Source of the DNA: an uncultured Bacilli bacterium
Lineage (GTDB): Bacteria; Bacillota_I; Bacilli_A; RF39; UBA660
Assembly (NCBI GenBank): GCA_947586295.1
Contig: CANPXQ010000027.1
Span: 1 to 9,739 of the forward strand
Length of the DNA: 9,739 nucleotides
Reading direction: 5' to 3'
The notes under the pieces were generated by a model that did no database searches, was not told the origin of the DNA, and saw nothing but the letters and a program-made list of their open reading frames with translations. The position numbers and the translations under genes are program-made. Positions 1 to 6,379 of this stretch are shown here, piece after piece (the first letter of the stretch is position 1; every line of letters begins with the position of its first letter).

Positions 1-1271
1 ATTAATTTTGTTTCATAAGCTCCTAATTCATTTTTAAATGTTCCTATTATTCTATATAATTTATCCTCGCTACAATCTTCTCCTACACATACATAGTTAT
101 TTAAAGTTTCTAAATCATAATCATTAGCCAAACCTTTATTTACTGCATCTTGAACAGCATTTAATTGTGACATTAGTAAATCATCAGAAGACATATATCC
201 CATTAATTCCATCATATTTTCGGAATTTCCTCCGTTATATTCATCTATTATTGTTTTTATTCGTTCGGCATATTGGCTTTCTTTTAACCAATATACATCC
301 ATACAGTAACCAGGTCCTGAAGGACAAAAATTATCGTGTTCATATAAATCAGTTACTATTTGAGAGGCAACTTCTTCAGTAAGTAATGCATTACCTCCAC
401 TATATCTATAAGAAAAATCATTTGCATCTAAGATATTACCTTCTTCATCTAATATACTTCCATTATGATAATTTATAAAATTATCTAAACGATAATTATA
501 AGCTAAACAAGAACTTAAGTTTTCTCCTTTACATTCTGTTCCTATTGTCTTTTCTTCTCTTTGAATTATTACTTTAGCATTAAAGGCTTTTCCGGTATTT
601 AATTCTTGATCACTATCTAAGTTCTTTAATGTTACTGTTATTTCCCATTCGTGATCTGTAGGATTATTTTCAGTTCCTGTTACTTGTATTTCATAATTCT
701 TTATTAATGGTATTAAACCTTGTGCTTCGGTTATATCATAACTATCATTTTCACCATTTAAATTAACTTTTGTTAATCCTTTTATATCTCCACTATAAAC
801 AGTTTCTTTATTTGGTCCTTTTATACTTAAAAATAATTCAGGTATTACTTTACAATCTTCACTTTTATTTTCTCTTTCTTCTACAGTTTTTAATTCTGTT
901 ACTTTTCCTTCGGCATTAGTACAACTACTATACATTAAACTATTTTCTTCTATATCTAAATAGATATTATAGGTATATTTATCTGTGGTATTGGTTGTAT
1001 TATTGGCTCTTAATGTAGCTTTGGCTATTGTTGTTCCATCAAGGTATGTTTGTCCATTTTTACCAAAGTTATCAATATCCGCTTCTATTAATATATCTCC
1101 TTCAGTAGTAAAAACTAAACTATCTGTCGTTCCTGTTAAGACATTGACATTACTATTAGCCCCAATTCCTATTTGAGCTTGAAAGTAAGCATAGGTTGCA
1201 CCAATAACAAGTAAAAGAATAGTTACAACGGCAACAATTAATAATATATTTCTTTTTTTATTTTCATTCAT
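1..1271 (-). CDS. Large exported surface protein with SipW-type signal segment (partial, 3' end cut by window edge)
   Basis: This reading frame is open from the ATG at 1271 to the left edge: 423 complete codons, no stop, so the C-terminus is missing. AAGGAG at 1287-1282 lies 10 nt before the ATG. The N-terminus is a short Lys/Arg stretch, a hydrophobic helix (residues 9-24) and GATYAYF (24-30), which resembles the signal segment of SipW-dependent exported proteins such as TasA and camelysin. Residues 35-235 look like Asn/Thr-rich beta-sandwich, with a HEW..TVTLKNLDSDQ..NTGK stretch (207-228). A later part holds SYRYSGG (287-293), a helical segment with Cys336 and Cys343, then NNYVCVGEDC (391-400) and LYRIIG (405-410). 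From memory, proteins with GATYAYF and LYRIIG elements are common in uncultured gut Bacilli; their function is unknown to me. A structural or adhesive surface role is inference. The gene has its own promoter, with a TA-repeat spacer, downstream of a terminator. Confidence 0.85.
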   Translation of the reverse strand, partial: MNENKKRNILLIVAVVTILLLVIGATYAYFQAQIGIGANSNVNVLTGTTDSLVFTTEGDILIEADIDNFGKNGQTYLDGTTIAKATLRANNTTNTTDKYTYNIYLDIEENSLMYSSCTNAEGKVTELKTVEERENKSEDCKVIPELFLSIKGPNKETVYSGDIKGLTKVNLNGENDSYDITEAQGLIPLIKNYEIQVTGTENNPTDHEWEITVTLKNLDSDQELNTGKAFNAKVIIQREEKTIGTECKGENLSSCLAYNYRLDNFINYHNGSILDEEGNILDANDFSYRYSGGNALLTEEVASQIVTDLYEHDNFCPSGPGYCMDVYWLKESQYAERIKTIIDEYNGGNSENMMELMGYMSSDDLLMSQLNAVQDAVNKGLANDYDLETLNNYVCVGEDCSEDKLYRIIGTFKNELGAYETKL

Positions 1272-1349
1272 TAGTATATCTCTCCTTTTTTGAAATATTT
1301 ACATTAAATTGAGTGTAAAGTATATTATGTATTATCCTTCTATGGTCCC

Positions 1350-1376
1350 ATTGTACTATATATATATATATATCAA
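1350..1376 (-). promoter_or_regulatory. Promoter of the surface-protein gene with TA-repeat spacer
   Basis: Read on the minus strand, TTGATA (1376-1371) is a good -35 and TACAAT (1355-1350) a good -10. They are separated by 15 nt, of which 14 are alternating TA. The leader would be about 70 nt and holds a weak inverted repeat (TTTACA/TGTAAA, 1319-1314 and 1303-1298) before the AAGGAG site. The 15-nt spacer is shorter than the usual 16-18, so the promoter should be weak at this repeat length. I saw no better hexamer pair between 1272 and 1392. Confidence 0.55.
1357..1373. repeat. (TA)8 dinucleotide tract
   Basis: There are seventeen bases of uninterrupted TA alternation. Most of the tract forms the spacer between the -35 and -10 hexamers of the surface-protein promoter, and its right end is part of the -35 itself. 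Tracts like this change length by slipped-strand mispairing. Confidence 0.9.
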
Positions 1377-1394
1377 GAGGTTTGTTTTTAGTTT

Positions 1395-1420
1395 AAAAAA
1401 ACTTTACAAAAAGTGTAAAG
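1395..1420 (-). terminator. Intrinsic terminator after the GDPD gene
   Basis: Read on the minus strand directly after the TAG stop (1423-1421): CTTTACA (1420-1414), loop CTTTT, TGTAAAG (1408-1402), then seven T (1401-1395). The 7-bp stem is perfect but AT-rich; the flanking G and T can add a wobble pair. It separates the operon from the surface-protein promoter. Confidence 0.75.
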
Positions 1421-2020
1421 CTATAAGTATTTATTATCAATAATATAAACTATATCTTTATTAGTTATGTTTGAAGATTTAGTTATGGCATAACTAAATA
1501 CTTCAATATTTAATTTATGGTATGCTTTTATAATATTAGGGGTTAATATACTATTAATTATACATATAAATTGATAAGGATAATTATCTATTGTATTAAA
1601 TATATAATTTAAAGTACCTAGTTTATATTTATTAGTTTTTTTCGATATCGAATTAATTATTTTATTGTTAAAACTCATTATATAAATATTTCGATTATAT
1701 TTATTTAATAATTTTATTAATTTATTAATATTTAAATTAAAATCTTTAATTTCTAAAAGTAATATTTTTGAAGTATTTATTTTTAATAGTTCTTCTAATG
1801 TAGGTATTTTTGCTTTTTTAAATTCTTTATATAAACAACTCTTTACTAACTTACCATTAAATAAAGGATTATGATATAAAATAAAAATATGATCTTGGGT
1901 TTCCCGAACATCTGTTTCAATTCCTATGGCTGTAGGATTATTAAAAGCATTTATAAAAGCTGTTAATGTATTTTCTTCTTTTTTATTATTATGATATCCC
2001 CGATGAAATATATATTTCAA
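1421..2020 (-). CDS. Glycerophosphodiester phosphodiesterase family protein (GDPD)
   Basis: GDPD enzymes hydrolyse glycerophosphodiesters, products of phospholipid turnover, to glycerol-3-phosphate and an alcohol. The family motifs appear in order: HRG (residues 6-8), EENT (15-18), the metal-binding pair in IETDVR (E35, D37), the second catalytic His in YHN (H50, where most members have HD), IPTLEELL (72-79) and LLLEIK with E90. It is 199 aa against about 230-250 for bacterial relatives, and no signal peptide or membrane segment is visible, so a cytoplasmic enzyme is likely. The start is TTG at 2020-2018: an in-frame TGA lies three codons upstream and the HRG motif needs this N-terminus. The gene is very rich in Asn, Ile and Lys. 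Its ribosome binding site lies inside a terminator-like hairpin, so expression may be low or regulated. Activity is likely but untested. Confidence 0.85.
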   Translation of the reverse strand: MKYIFHRGYHNNKKEENTLTAFINAFNNPTAIGIETDVRETQDHIFILYHNPLFNGKLVKSCLYKEFKKAKIPTLEELLKINTSKILLLEIKDFNLNINKLIKLLNKYNRNIYIMSFNNKIINSISKKTNKYKLGTLNYIFNTIDNYPYQFICIINSILTPNIIKAYHKLNIEVFSYAITKSSNITNKDIVYIIDNKYL

Positions 2021-2052
2021 AAAAAATCACCTTAGTAATTTATACTAAAGTG
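2019..2052 (-). terminator. Terminator-like hairpin containing the GDPD ribosome binding site and start
   Basis: Read on the minus strand: left arm 2052-2043 (CACTTTAGTA), loop TAAAT, right arm 2037-2028 (TACTAAGGTG), then A and eight T (2026-2019). The stem has 10 pairs including one T-G wobble. The Shine-Dalgarno AAGGTGA (2033-2027) lies almost wholly in the right arm, and the last two T are the first two bases of the TTG start of the GDPD gene. It can be read as the terminator of the cadherin-like gene, as a lid on the ribosome binding site, or as both. Confidence 0.65.
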
Positions 2053-2053
2053 T

Positions 2054-2458
2054 TTATTTTTTATGCTTTTTATGGGGAAATATTATAATATAAGTGATTA
2101 AAATTAAAATAAAGCAAATAATGGAAATTAAAGGAGCTACATAATTAGGTAGTTCTTTAGGAGATTCAATAGGCGTAAAATTATCAACATAGGTACTAGT
2201 TACTACGGCTTCTTCTTTTGTAACTAATAAATTATAAGTTGTCGTTTCTTCTTTTTCATTCATAATCTCAATATAAACATTATTCTCCCCGACAACTAAA
2301 TTATCATTACCATAAATGTTTATTAAAGCATTTTCACTAAGATGATATTCTAGTTCTAATTTATTTATATCATTACTTATAAATACTGTATATGTATTAT
2401 TTAAAGAATCAAATTTAGGTGATAATTCTCCATTTAAAACTTCTAAAGATTCTAACAT
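2054..2458 (-). CDS. Small membrane-anchored protein with a cadherin-like beta-sandwich domain
   Basis: The 134-aa protein has two parts. Residues 3-82 match the pattern of the cadherin-like beta-sandwich domain (Pfam PF12733 type): a short LEVLNGELSPKFDS start, a Y.V.I strand and a closing TTYNLLV strand; this domain is common in extracellular Firmicutes proteins. A Pro-containing linker then leads to one membrane helix (about 106-127) and a basic tail, HKKHKK. There is no N-terminal signal peptide, and an in-frame TAG (the hemW stop) three codons upstream rules out a longer N-terminus. By the positive-inside rule the tail would be cytoplasmic and the domain outside, which is unusual without a signal peptide. 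AGGAG (2469-2465) lies 6 nt before the ATG and overlaps the hemW stop codon, so translation is probably coupled. No partner or function can be named. Confidence 0.8.
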   Translation of the reverse strand: MLESLEVLNGELSPKFDSLNNTYTVFISNDINKLELEYHLSENALINIYGNDNLVVGENNVYIEIMNEKEETTTYNLLVTKEEAVVTSTYVDNFTPIESPKELPNYVAPLISIICFILILITYIIIFPHKKHKK

Positions 2459-2467
2459 TGTCCGCTC

Positions 2468-3547
2468 CTATAAAAATTTTAATAATATTTCATTCATTAC
2501 ATATATTTTACCCGGATTAATAAAAATATATCCGTTTTTTATTATTAAATCTTTATTTTTTAAGACATTAGTTAAGTCATAAGCCTTTTTTATATCTAGG
2601 CCATATTTTTTATGAAACTTATCAAGATTAATTCCTTCTTTTAATCTTAAACCAAGCATTAATTCATAATCCATTTTTTCTTTACCTTTAACTATTTGTT
2701 CATTATCTATATATTCCTTTAATAAATATTTTTTTAAATTTTTAGTATTTTCATACCTAACATCTAAAATATAACCGGCAGCCCCTAGACCAAAACCATA
2801 ATACTCTTCATTTAACCAATAAGTTAAATTATGATGCGACTCATAACCATTTAAAGCATAATTACTTATTTCATAATGGTGGTATTTATTTAGTTTTTTT
2901 TCAATAGTTTTAAACATTAAATAATCTGTTTCTTCATCTATTGGCGTAGTATCTAATACTTTTAATTTAGTATGTTCTAAAATCATTAAACTATAGGCAC
3001 TAATATGTTCTAGTTTTAATTTTTTAAATAAATTTATATCTTGTTTTAAGTCTTTAATACTTTCACCTGGAATAGCATAAATTAAATCTCCATTAATATT
3101 ATTAAAACCTTTTTGCCGACATAAAGCTATTTTTTCTAAAGCTTCTTTAAATGTAACTTGACGATTCAAAATTTTTAAATTTTTAGGATTAAAAGATTCT
3201 ATACCTATACTTAGACGATTAACTTTATTTTTCTTTAATATATCCAGTAATTCTATATTAATATCTTCAATATTACATTCAAAAGTAAATTCTAAATCCG
3301 TTGTCGTTTTAAAAATCTTTATAATATCAAATAAATAGTTTAATTCTTTTTTATTTAATATTGAGGGAGTACCTCCCCCAATATAAATAGTTGCGATTTC
3401 ATCATCTAAATAACGATCTGTTATTTCTTGTTTTAAAGTATCTAAATAAACTGCTAGCCATTTCTCATTATAAATAAATTTACAAAAATCACAATAAGAA
3501 CAAATATGGCGACAAAAAGGAATATGAATGTAGACTGCTTTAGCCAT
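2468..3547 (-). CDS. hemW: Radical SAM heme chaperone HemW
   Basis: HemW was formerly annotated as an oxygen-independent coproporphyrinogen III oxidase but is now seen as a heme-binding radical SAM protein that delivers heme. The 359-aa length is normal. The radical SAM cluster motif is C12-x3-C16-x2-C19, followed by DFC; GGGTPS (57-62) is the SAM-binding glycine motif; RLSIGIESF (111-119) corresponds to the family's R.S.G.QSF with Glu for Gln; YEISNYA (225-231) and HHNLTYW (238-244) are the HemW-type signature. The C-terminal part (about 285-359) fits the usual HemW C-terminal domain. The start is the ATG at 3547, with a GAGG site about 5 nt upstream that overlaps the stop of the preceding gene. 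The lepA-hemW neighbourhood is the classic one, here interrupted by one extra gene. Whether this organism makes or imports heme cannot be judged from the window. Confidence 0.93.
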   Translation of the reverse strand: MAKAVYIHIPFCRHICSYCDFCKFIYNEKWLAVYLDTLKQEITDRYLDDEIATIYIGGGTPSILNKKELNYLFDIIKIFKTTTDLEFTFECNIEDINIELLDILKKNKVNRLSIGIESFNPKNLKILNRQVTFKEALEKIALCRQKGFNNINGDLIYAIPGESIKDLKQDINLFKKLKLEHISAYSLMILEHTKLKVLDTTPIDEETDYLMFKTIEKKLNKYHHYEISNYALNGYESHHNLTYWLNEEYYGFGLGAAGYILDVRYENTKNLKKYLLKEYIDNEQIVKGKEKMDYELMLGLRLKEGINLDKFHKKYGLDIKKAYDLTNVLKNKDLIIKNGYIFINPGKIYVMNEILLKFL

Positions 3548-3554
3548 TAAATCC

Positions 3555-4220
3555 TCATCTAGCGTGTCTTTCTTTATTTATTCGATCATATCCATTAAGT
3601 ACACTAACTTTTTCAATTGCATTTTCATTATGTCTTAATTCCTTAATTAATTTATGATAATAATTATATAAAGCTGGTTCAATATCTTTAATTTTTTCTA
3701 TTCCTTCAGTATATTCTTTCACACTAATATTTAAAAAAGCACATAATTCTACTGGGGTATAAAAATATTTTAATTCAAATCGTAATATTGTAATTATATC
3801 TTCATTAGTTAAAGGACTATTATCTTTTCTATTTTCTTTAAATTGATAAAAAGGTATATCGTTAATAAAATCTACTAGTTCTTTTATCTTCTTTAAATCT
3901 TTATTATAATAAGCTTGATATAAAGCATTAATATAATCATTGTATTCTTTTAAGGCCGCATCTTGATCTTTAAAGGACCAATAAAATAATTTATCAATAG
4001 CATCCTTTATTCTAGCATTATTCATATTGTCTTCTTTAAATCCTTCTCTTAATAATTTATCAACATCAAATAAAGGATATCTAAATAAATTACTTATCGT
4101 ACTATACTTAAAACCAAAAGTTAAAGATACCTTAGCAATAAATCTTTTTAAAGCATCGGGATCCGTATTAATTTTTTTAATAAAACTACGCATTTCTCTT
4201 TCATTTAAATTTTCTTTCAT
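3555..4220 (-). CDS. Hypothetical helical protein with possible helix-turn-helix segments, between lepA and hemW
   Basis: I do not recognise this 221-aa protein. It is charged and looks almost entirely alpha-helical, with no signal peptide or membrane helix. Two stretches could be helix-turn-helix units: about 25-57 (AKVSLTFGFKYSTISNLF region) and, more convincingly, 151-176 (YFYTPVELCAFLNISVKEY, the pattern of an acidic helix, turn and recognition helix). The middle part (70-135) is rich in Tyr, Lys and Asp and could be a helical bundle. The start is the ATG at 4220, with GAGGAG (4234-4229) 8 nt upstream inside the last codons of lepA and a 5-nt gap between the genes. Its TGA stop lies 7 nt before the hemW start. 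This interlocked spacing means it is a genuine, co-translated gene. A DNA- or RNA-binding role is only a guess. Confidence 0.8.
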   Translation of the reverse strand: MKENLNEREMRSFIKKINTDPDALKRFIAKVSLTFGFKYSTISNLFRYPLFDVDKLLREGFKEDNMNNARIKDAIDKLFYWSFKDQDAALKEYNDYINALYQAYYNKDLKKIKELVDFINDIPFYQFKENRKDNSPLTNEDIITILRFELKYFYTPVELCAFLNISVKEYTEGIEKIKDIEPALYNYYHKLIKELRHNENAIEKVSVLNGYDRINKERHAR

Positions 4221-4225
4221 TTTCT

Positions 4226-6016
4226 TTACTCCTCACTTAATATGGCTAAAAAGGCTTCTTGAGGAACTTCGACATTTCCTACCATTTTCATCCTTTTCTT
4301 ACCTTCTTTTTGTTTTTCTAATAATTTTCTTTTGCGACTGACATCGCCACCATAGCATTTCGCTAGGACATTTTTCCGCATTGCACTAATATTTTCACGA
4401 GCTATTACTTTAGAACCCACACTAGCCTGAATCGGAATTTGAAACATTTGCCGGGGAATTAATTCTTTTAACTTATTTACAATAGCTCTTCCTTTACTGT
4501 AAGCAAAATCCTTATAAACGATAACACTTAAAGCATCAACTATTTCCCCATTAAGTAAAATATCCATTTTGACTAAATCACTTACGCGATAATTACTTAT
4601 TTCATAATCAAAAGAGGCATAGCCTTTAGTCGAACTTTTTAACTTATCATAAAAATCATAAACTATTTCACTTAAAGGTATTTCATAATGAATATTAACT
4701 CTTTCCTTATCAATATAATCGGTATTTTGATAGATACCTCTTTTATTTTGACATAATTCCATTATGGGTCCTATATATGTCGCTGGGGCAATAATATTAG
4801 TATAAATATAAGGTTCTTTTATTTCCTTAATTTTTACTTTATCGGGCATCTTATGGGGACTATCAATATAAATAGTTGAGTTATCCGTTAAAGTTATTTC
4901 ATAAATTACACTAGGAGATGTAGCAATAATATCTAGATTAAATTCTCTGGCAATTCGATTAATAATTACATCCATATGTAATAAACCTAAAAAACCTACG
5001 CGAAAGCCAAAACCTAAAGCTGCGGATGTTTCCATTTCAATAGTTAAAGCCGCATCATTAAGTTTTAATTTATTTAAGGCTTCTTTTAATTCCTCATATT
5101 TATTAGGTTCGGTAGGAAATAAACCCGAAAAGACCATTGGTTTCATAGGCCTATAACCACTTAAAGCTATAGTTGCCGCATTATCTATCGTAGTTATGGT
5201 ATCTCCCACACTTACGCTTTCAATATCTTTAATAGCTGCCGCAATATAACCTACTTCCCCACTTTCTAAAATATTTTTCTTCGTAATTTTGGGCTTATGC
5301 GTACCTAATTCGACAACTTCAAAAACATTTTCTTTGGCCATTCCCTTAATTTTATCTCCAATTTTTATTTTTCCATCAACAACTTTAACCAGCAATATAA
5401 CTCCGCGATAAGAATCAAAATAACTATCAAATATTAAAGCCCTTAAGGAAACATTTTTATTAATTTTAGGAGCTGGTATTCTTTCAATTACAGCTTTTAA
5501 AATATCTTCCACACCTTCACCAGTTTTAGCACTACATAAAAGAATCTCTTCTTCTTTAAAACCTAAAGTTTTTTTCAGTTCCTCTTTTACTTTAGCAATA
5601 TCAGCATTAGGTAAATCAATTTTATTAATAACCGGAATTATAGTTAAATCATTTTCTAAAGCTAAATAAAGATTAGCGAGGGTCTGAGCTTCAATTCCTT
5701 CCGTAGCATCAACTACTAATATAGCTCCTTCACAAGCTGCCAAACTCCTAGATACTTCATAAGAAAAATCGACGTGTCCAGGAGTATCAATTAAATTTAA
5801 AATATAATCGGTATTTAAATAATGATAATTTAATTCCACCGCATTTAATTTAATAGTGATACCTCTTTCTCTTTCCAAATCCATATTATCCAATAATTGT
5901 TCTTTCATTTCTCGAGCTTCAACTGCATGAGTTAATTCTAAAAACCTATCAGCTAAAGTACTTTTCCCGTGATCAATATGAGCAATAATTGAAAAATTAC
6001 GAATTTGCTTGTCCAT
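4226..6016 (-). CDS. lepA: Elongation factor 4 (LepA), ribosome-associated GTPase
   Basis: LepA/EF4 is a translational GTPase that binds ribosomes and affects initiation or back-translocation. All G motifs are present: AHIDHGKS (12-19), RGITI (51-55), DTPGH (77-81), NKID (131-134) and SAK (162-164). Domain II, the two EF-G-like domains and the LepA-specific C-terminal domain follow, with the family's Lys/Arg-rich end (SRKRKLLEKQKEGKKRMK) close to the C-terminus. The 596-aa length is normal. The ATG at 6016 has GAGGA 6 nt upstream. It lies 39 nt after the upstream membrane-protein gene and seems to have its own promoter there, which makes sense for a housekeeping gene behind a sporulation gene. 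The final codons of lepA (Ser-Glu-Glu) double as the ribosome binding site of the next gene. Confidence 0.97.
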   Translation of the reverse strand: MDKQIRNFSIIAHIDHGKSTLADRFLELTHAVEAREMKEQLLDNMDLERERGITIKLNAVELNYHYLNTDYILNLIDTPGHVDFSYEVSRSLAACEGAILVVDATEGIEAQTLANLYLALENDLTIIPVINKIDLPNADIAKVKEELKKTLGFKEEEILLCSAKTGEGVEDILKAVIERIPAPKINKNVSLRALIFDSYFDSYRGVILLVKVVDGKIKIGDKIKGMAKENVFEVVELGTHKPKITKKNILESGEVGYIAAAIKDIESVSVGDTITTIDNAATIALSGYRPMKPMVFSGLFPTEPNKYEELKEALNKLKLNDAALTIEMETSAALGFGFRVGFLGLLHMDVIINRIAREFNLDIIATSPSVIYEITLTDNSTIYIDSPHKMPDKVKIKEIKEPYIYTNIIAPATYIGPIMELCQNKRGIYQNTDYIDKERVNIHYEIPLSEIVYDFYDKLKSSTKGYASFDYEISNYRVSDLVKMDILLNGEIVDALSVIVYKDFAYSKGRAIVNKLKELIPRQMFQIPIQASVGSKVIARENISAMRKNVLAKCYGGDVSRKRKLLEKQKEGKKRMKMVGNVEVPQEAFLAILSEE

Positions 6017-6038
6017 AAGAATTCCTCACCCAATAATG

Positions 6039-6067
6039 ATTATACTATAATTATTTCATAAAAACAA
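6039..6067 (-). promoter_or_regulatory. Candidate lepA promoter
   Basis: On the minus strand, TTGTTT (6067-6062) is followed after 17 nt by a perfect TATAAT (6044-6039). The -35 lies inside the last codons of the upstream membrane-protein gene. Transcription would begin near 6032, giving a leader of about 15 nt with the GAGGA site in it. An imperfect AT palindrome (about 6032-6056) overlaps the -10, but it has no T-tract and does not look like a terminator. Confidence 0.5.
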
Positions 6068-6379
6068 AGCTTTTATAACTTTATACGCCCCTTTTAAACC
6101 ATTATTTATAAATTCTTCAACTAATTCTGTAAACTTATCTCCAGCCATTGTAAATTTATTAGCATAATCTTTTCTTTCTTCTAAAATATAACTATTTAAA
6201 TCTAATACTTCACCATTAATAACATCTTCTTCAAATTTTGCAATTTGTTTATCTGTAAGTACAACTTTATCATTTAAACTACTTTCATAATAACCACTTT
6301 TACTTGCAATATATAAACCAATAAAAACAATAAATAAGATTCCTAAAAGATGAAAAAAATGATTAGGTTTCTTCTTCAT
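6056..6379 (-). CDS. Small single-pass membrane protein in the yqxA position of the spoIIP-lepA cluster
   Basis: The 107-aa protein has a short basic N-terminus, one membrane helix (about 8-25) and a mostly charged extracytoplasmic part, including a Leu-Thr-Asp-Lys start (41-44), an acidic middle and a helical end with a hydrophobic tail. In Bacillus subtilis the gene between spoIIP and lepA is yqxA, a one-helix protein of similar size (DUF3679). Position, size and topology agree; sequence identity to YqxA was not tested, so the symbol is withheld. It overlaps the end of spoIIP by 17 nt and its AGAGG site (6390-6386) lies in the last spoIIP codons, so the two are surely co-transcribed and probably translationally coupled. 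A role with SpoIIP at the membrane is inference. The stop is TGA. Confidence 0.75.
   Translation of the reverse strand: MKKKPNHFFHLLGILFIVFIGLYIASKSGYYESSLNDKVVLTDKQIAKFEEDVINGEVLDLNSYILEERKDYANKFTMAGDKFTELVEEFINNGLKGAYKVIKALFL

Noticed and set aside
167..382. Plus-strand open frame of 71 codons
   Set aside because: It lies opposite the surface-protein gene, whose frame is open throughout and has a clear signal segment and motifs. No ribosome binding site supports the plus-strand frame.
985..1176. Plus-strand open frame of 63 codons
   Set aside because: It is a shadow of the N-terminal part of the surface-protein gene on the other strand.
1311..1420. A 9-base repeat (AGTGTAAAG at 1312-1320 and 1412-1420) spaced exactly 100 bp
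   Set aside because: One copy is an arm of the GDPD terminator and the other lies in the surface-protein leader; the match is short and AT-rich, so chance is enough to explain it.
2468..3547. Oxygen-independent coproporphyrinogen III oxidase (HemN) as the call for this gene
   Set aside because: The protein is too short for HemN and carries the HNLTYW-type signature and C-x3-C-x2-C arrangement of HemW.
4027..4341. Plus-strand open frame of 104 codons, hydrophobic
   Set aside because: It overlaps the unknown helical gene and the conserved end of lepA on the other strand; its hydrophobic look comes from reading Lys/Glu-rich codons in reverse complement.
6030..6056. AT-rich imperfect palindrome upstream of lepA as a terminator
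   Set aside because: The arms are interrupted by a 3-base mismatch and no T-tract follows on the minus strand; the same bases make a good -10.
3555..6058. Mycoplasma-type genetic code (TGA as Trp)
   Set aside because: TGA ends two genes at sensible lengths with the next gene starting just after, and Trp residues in conserved positions use TGG.
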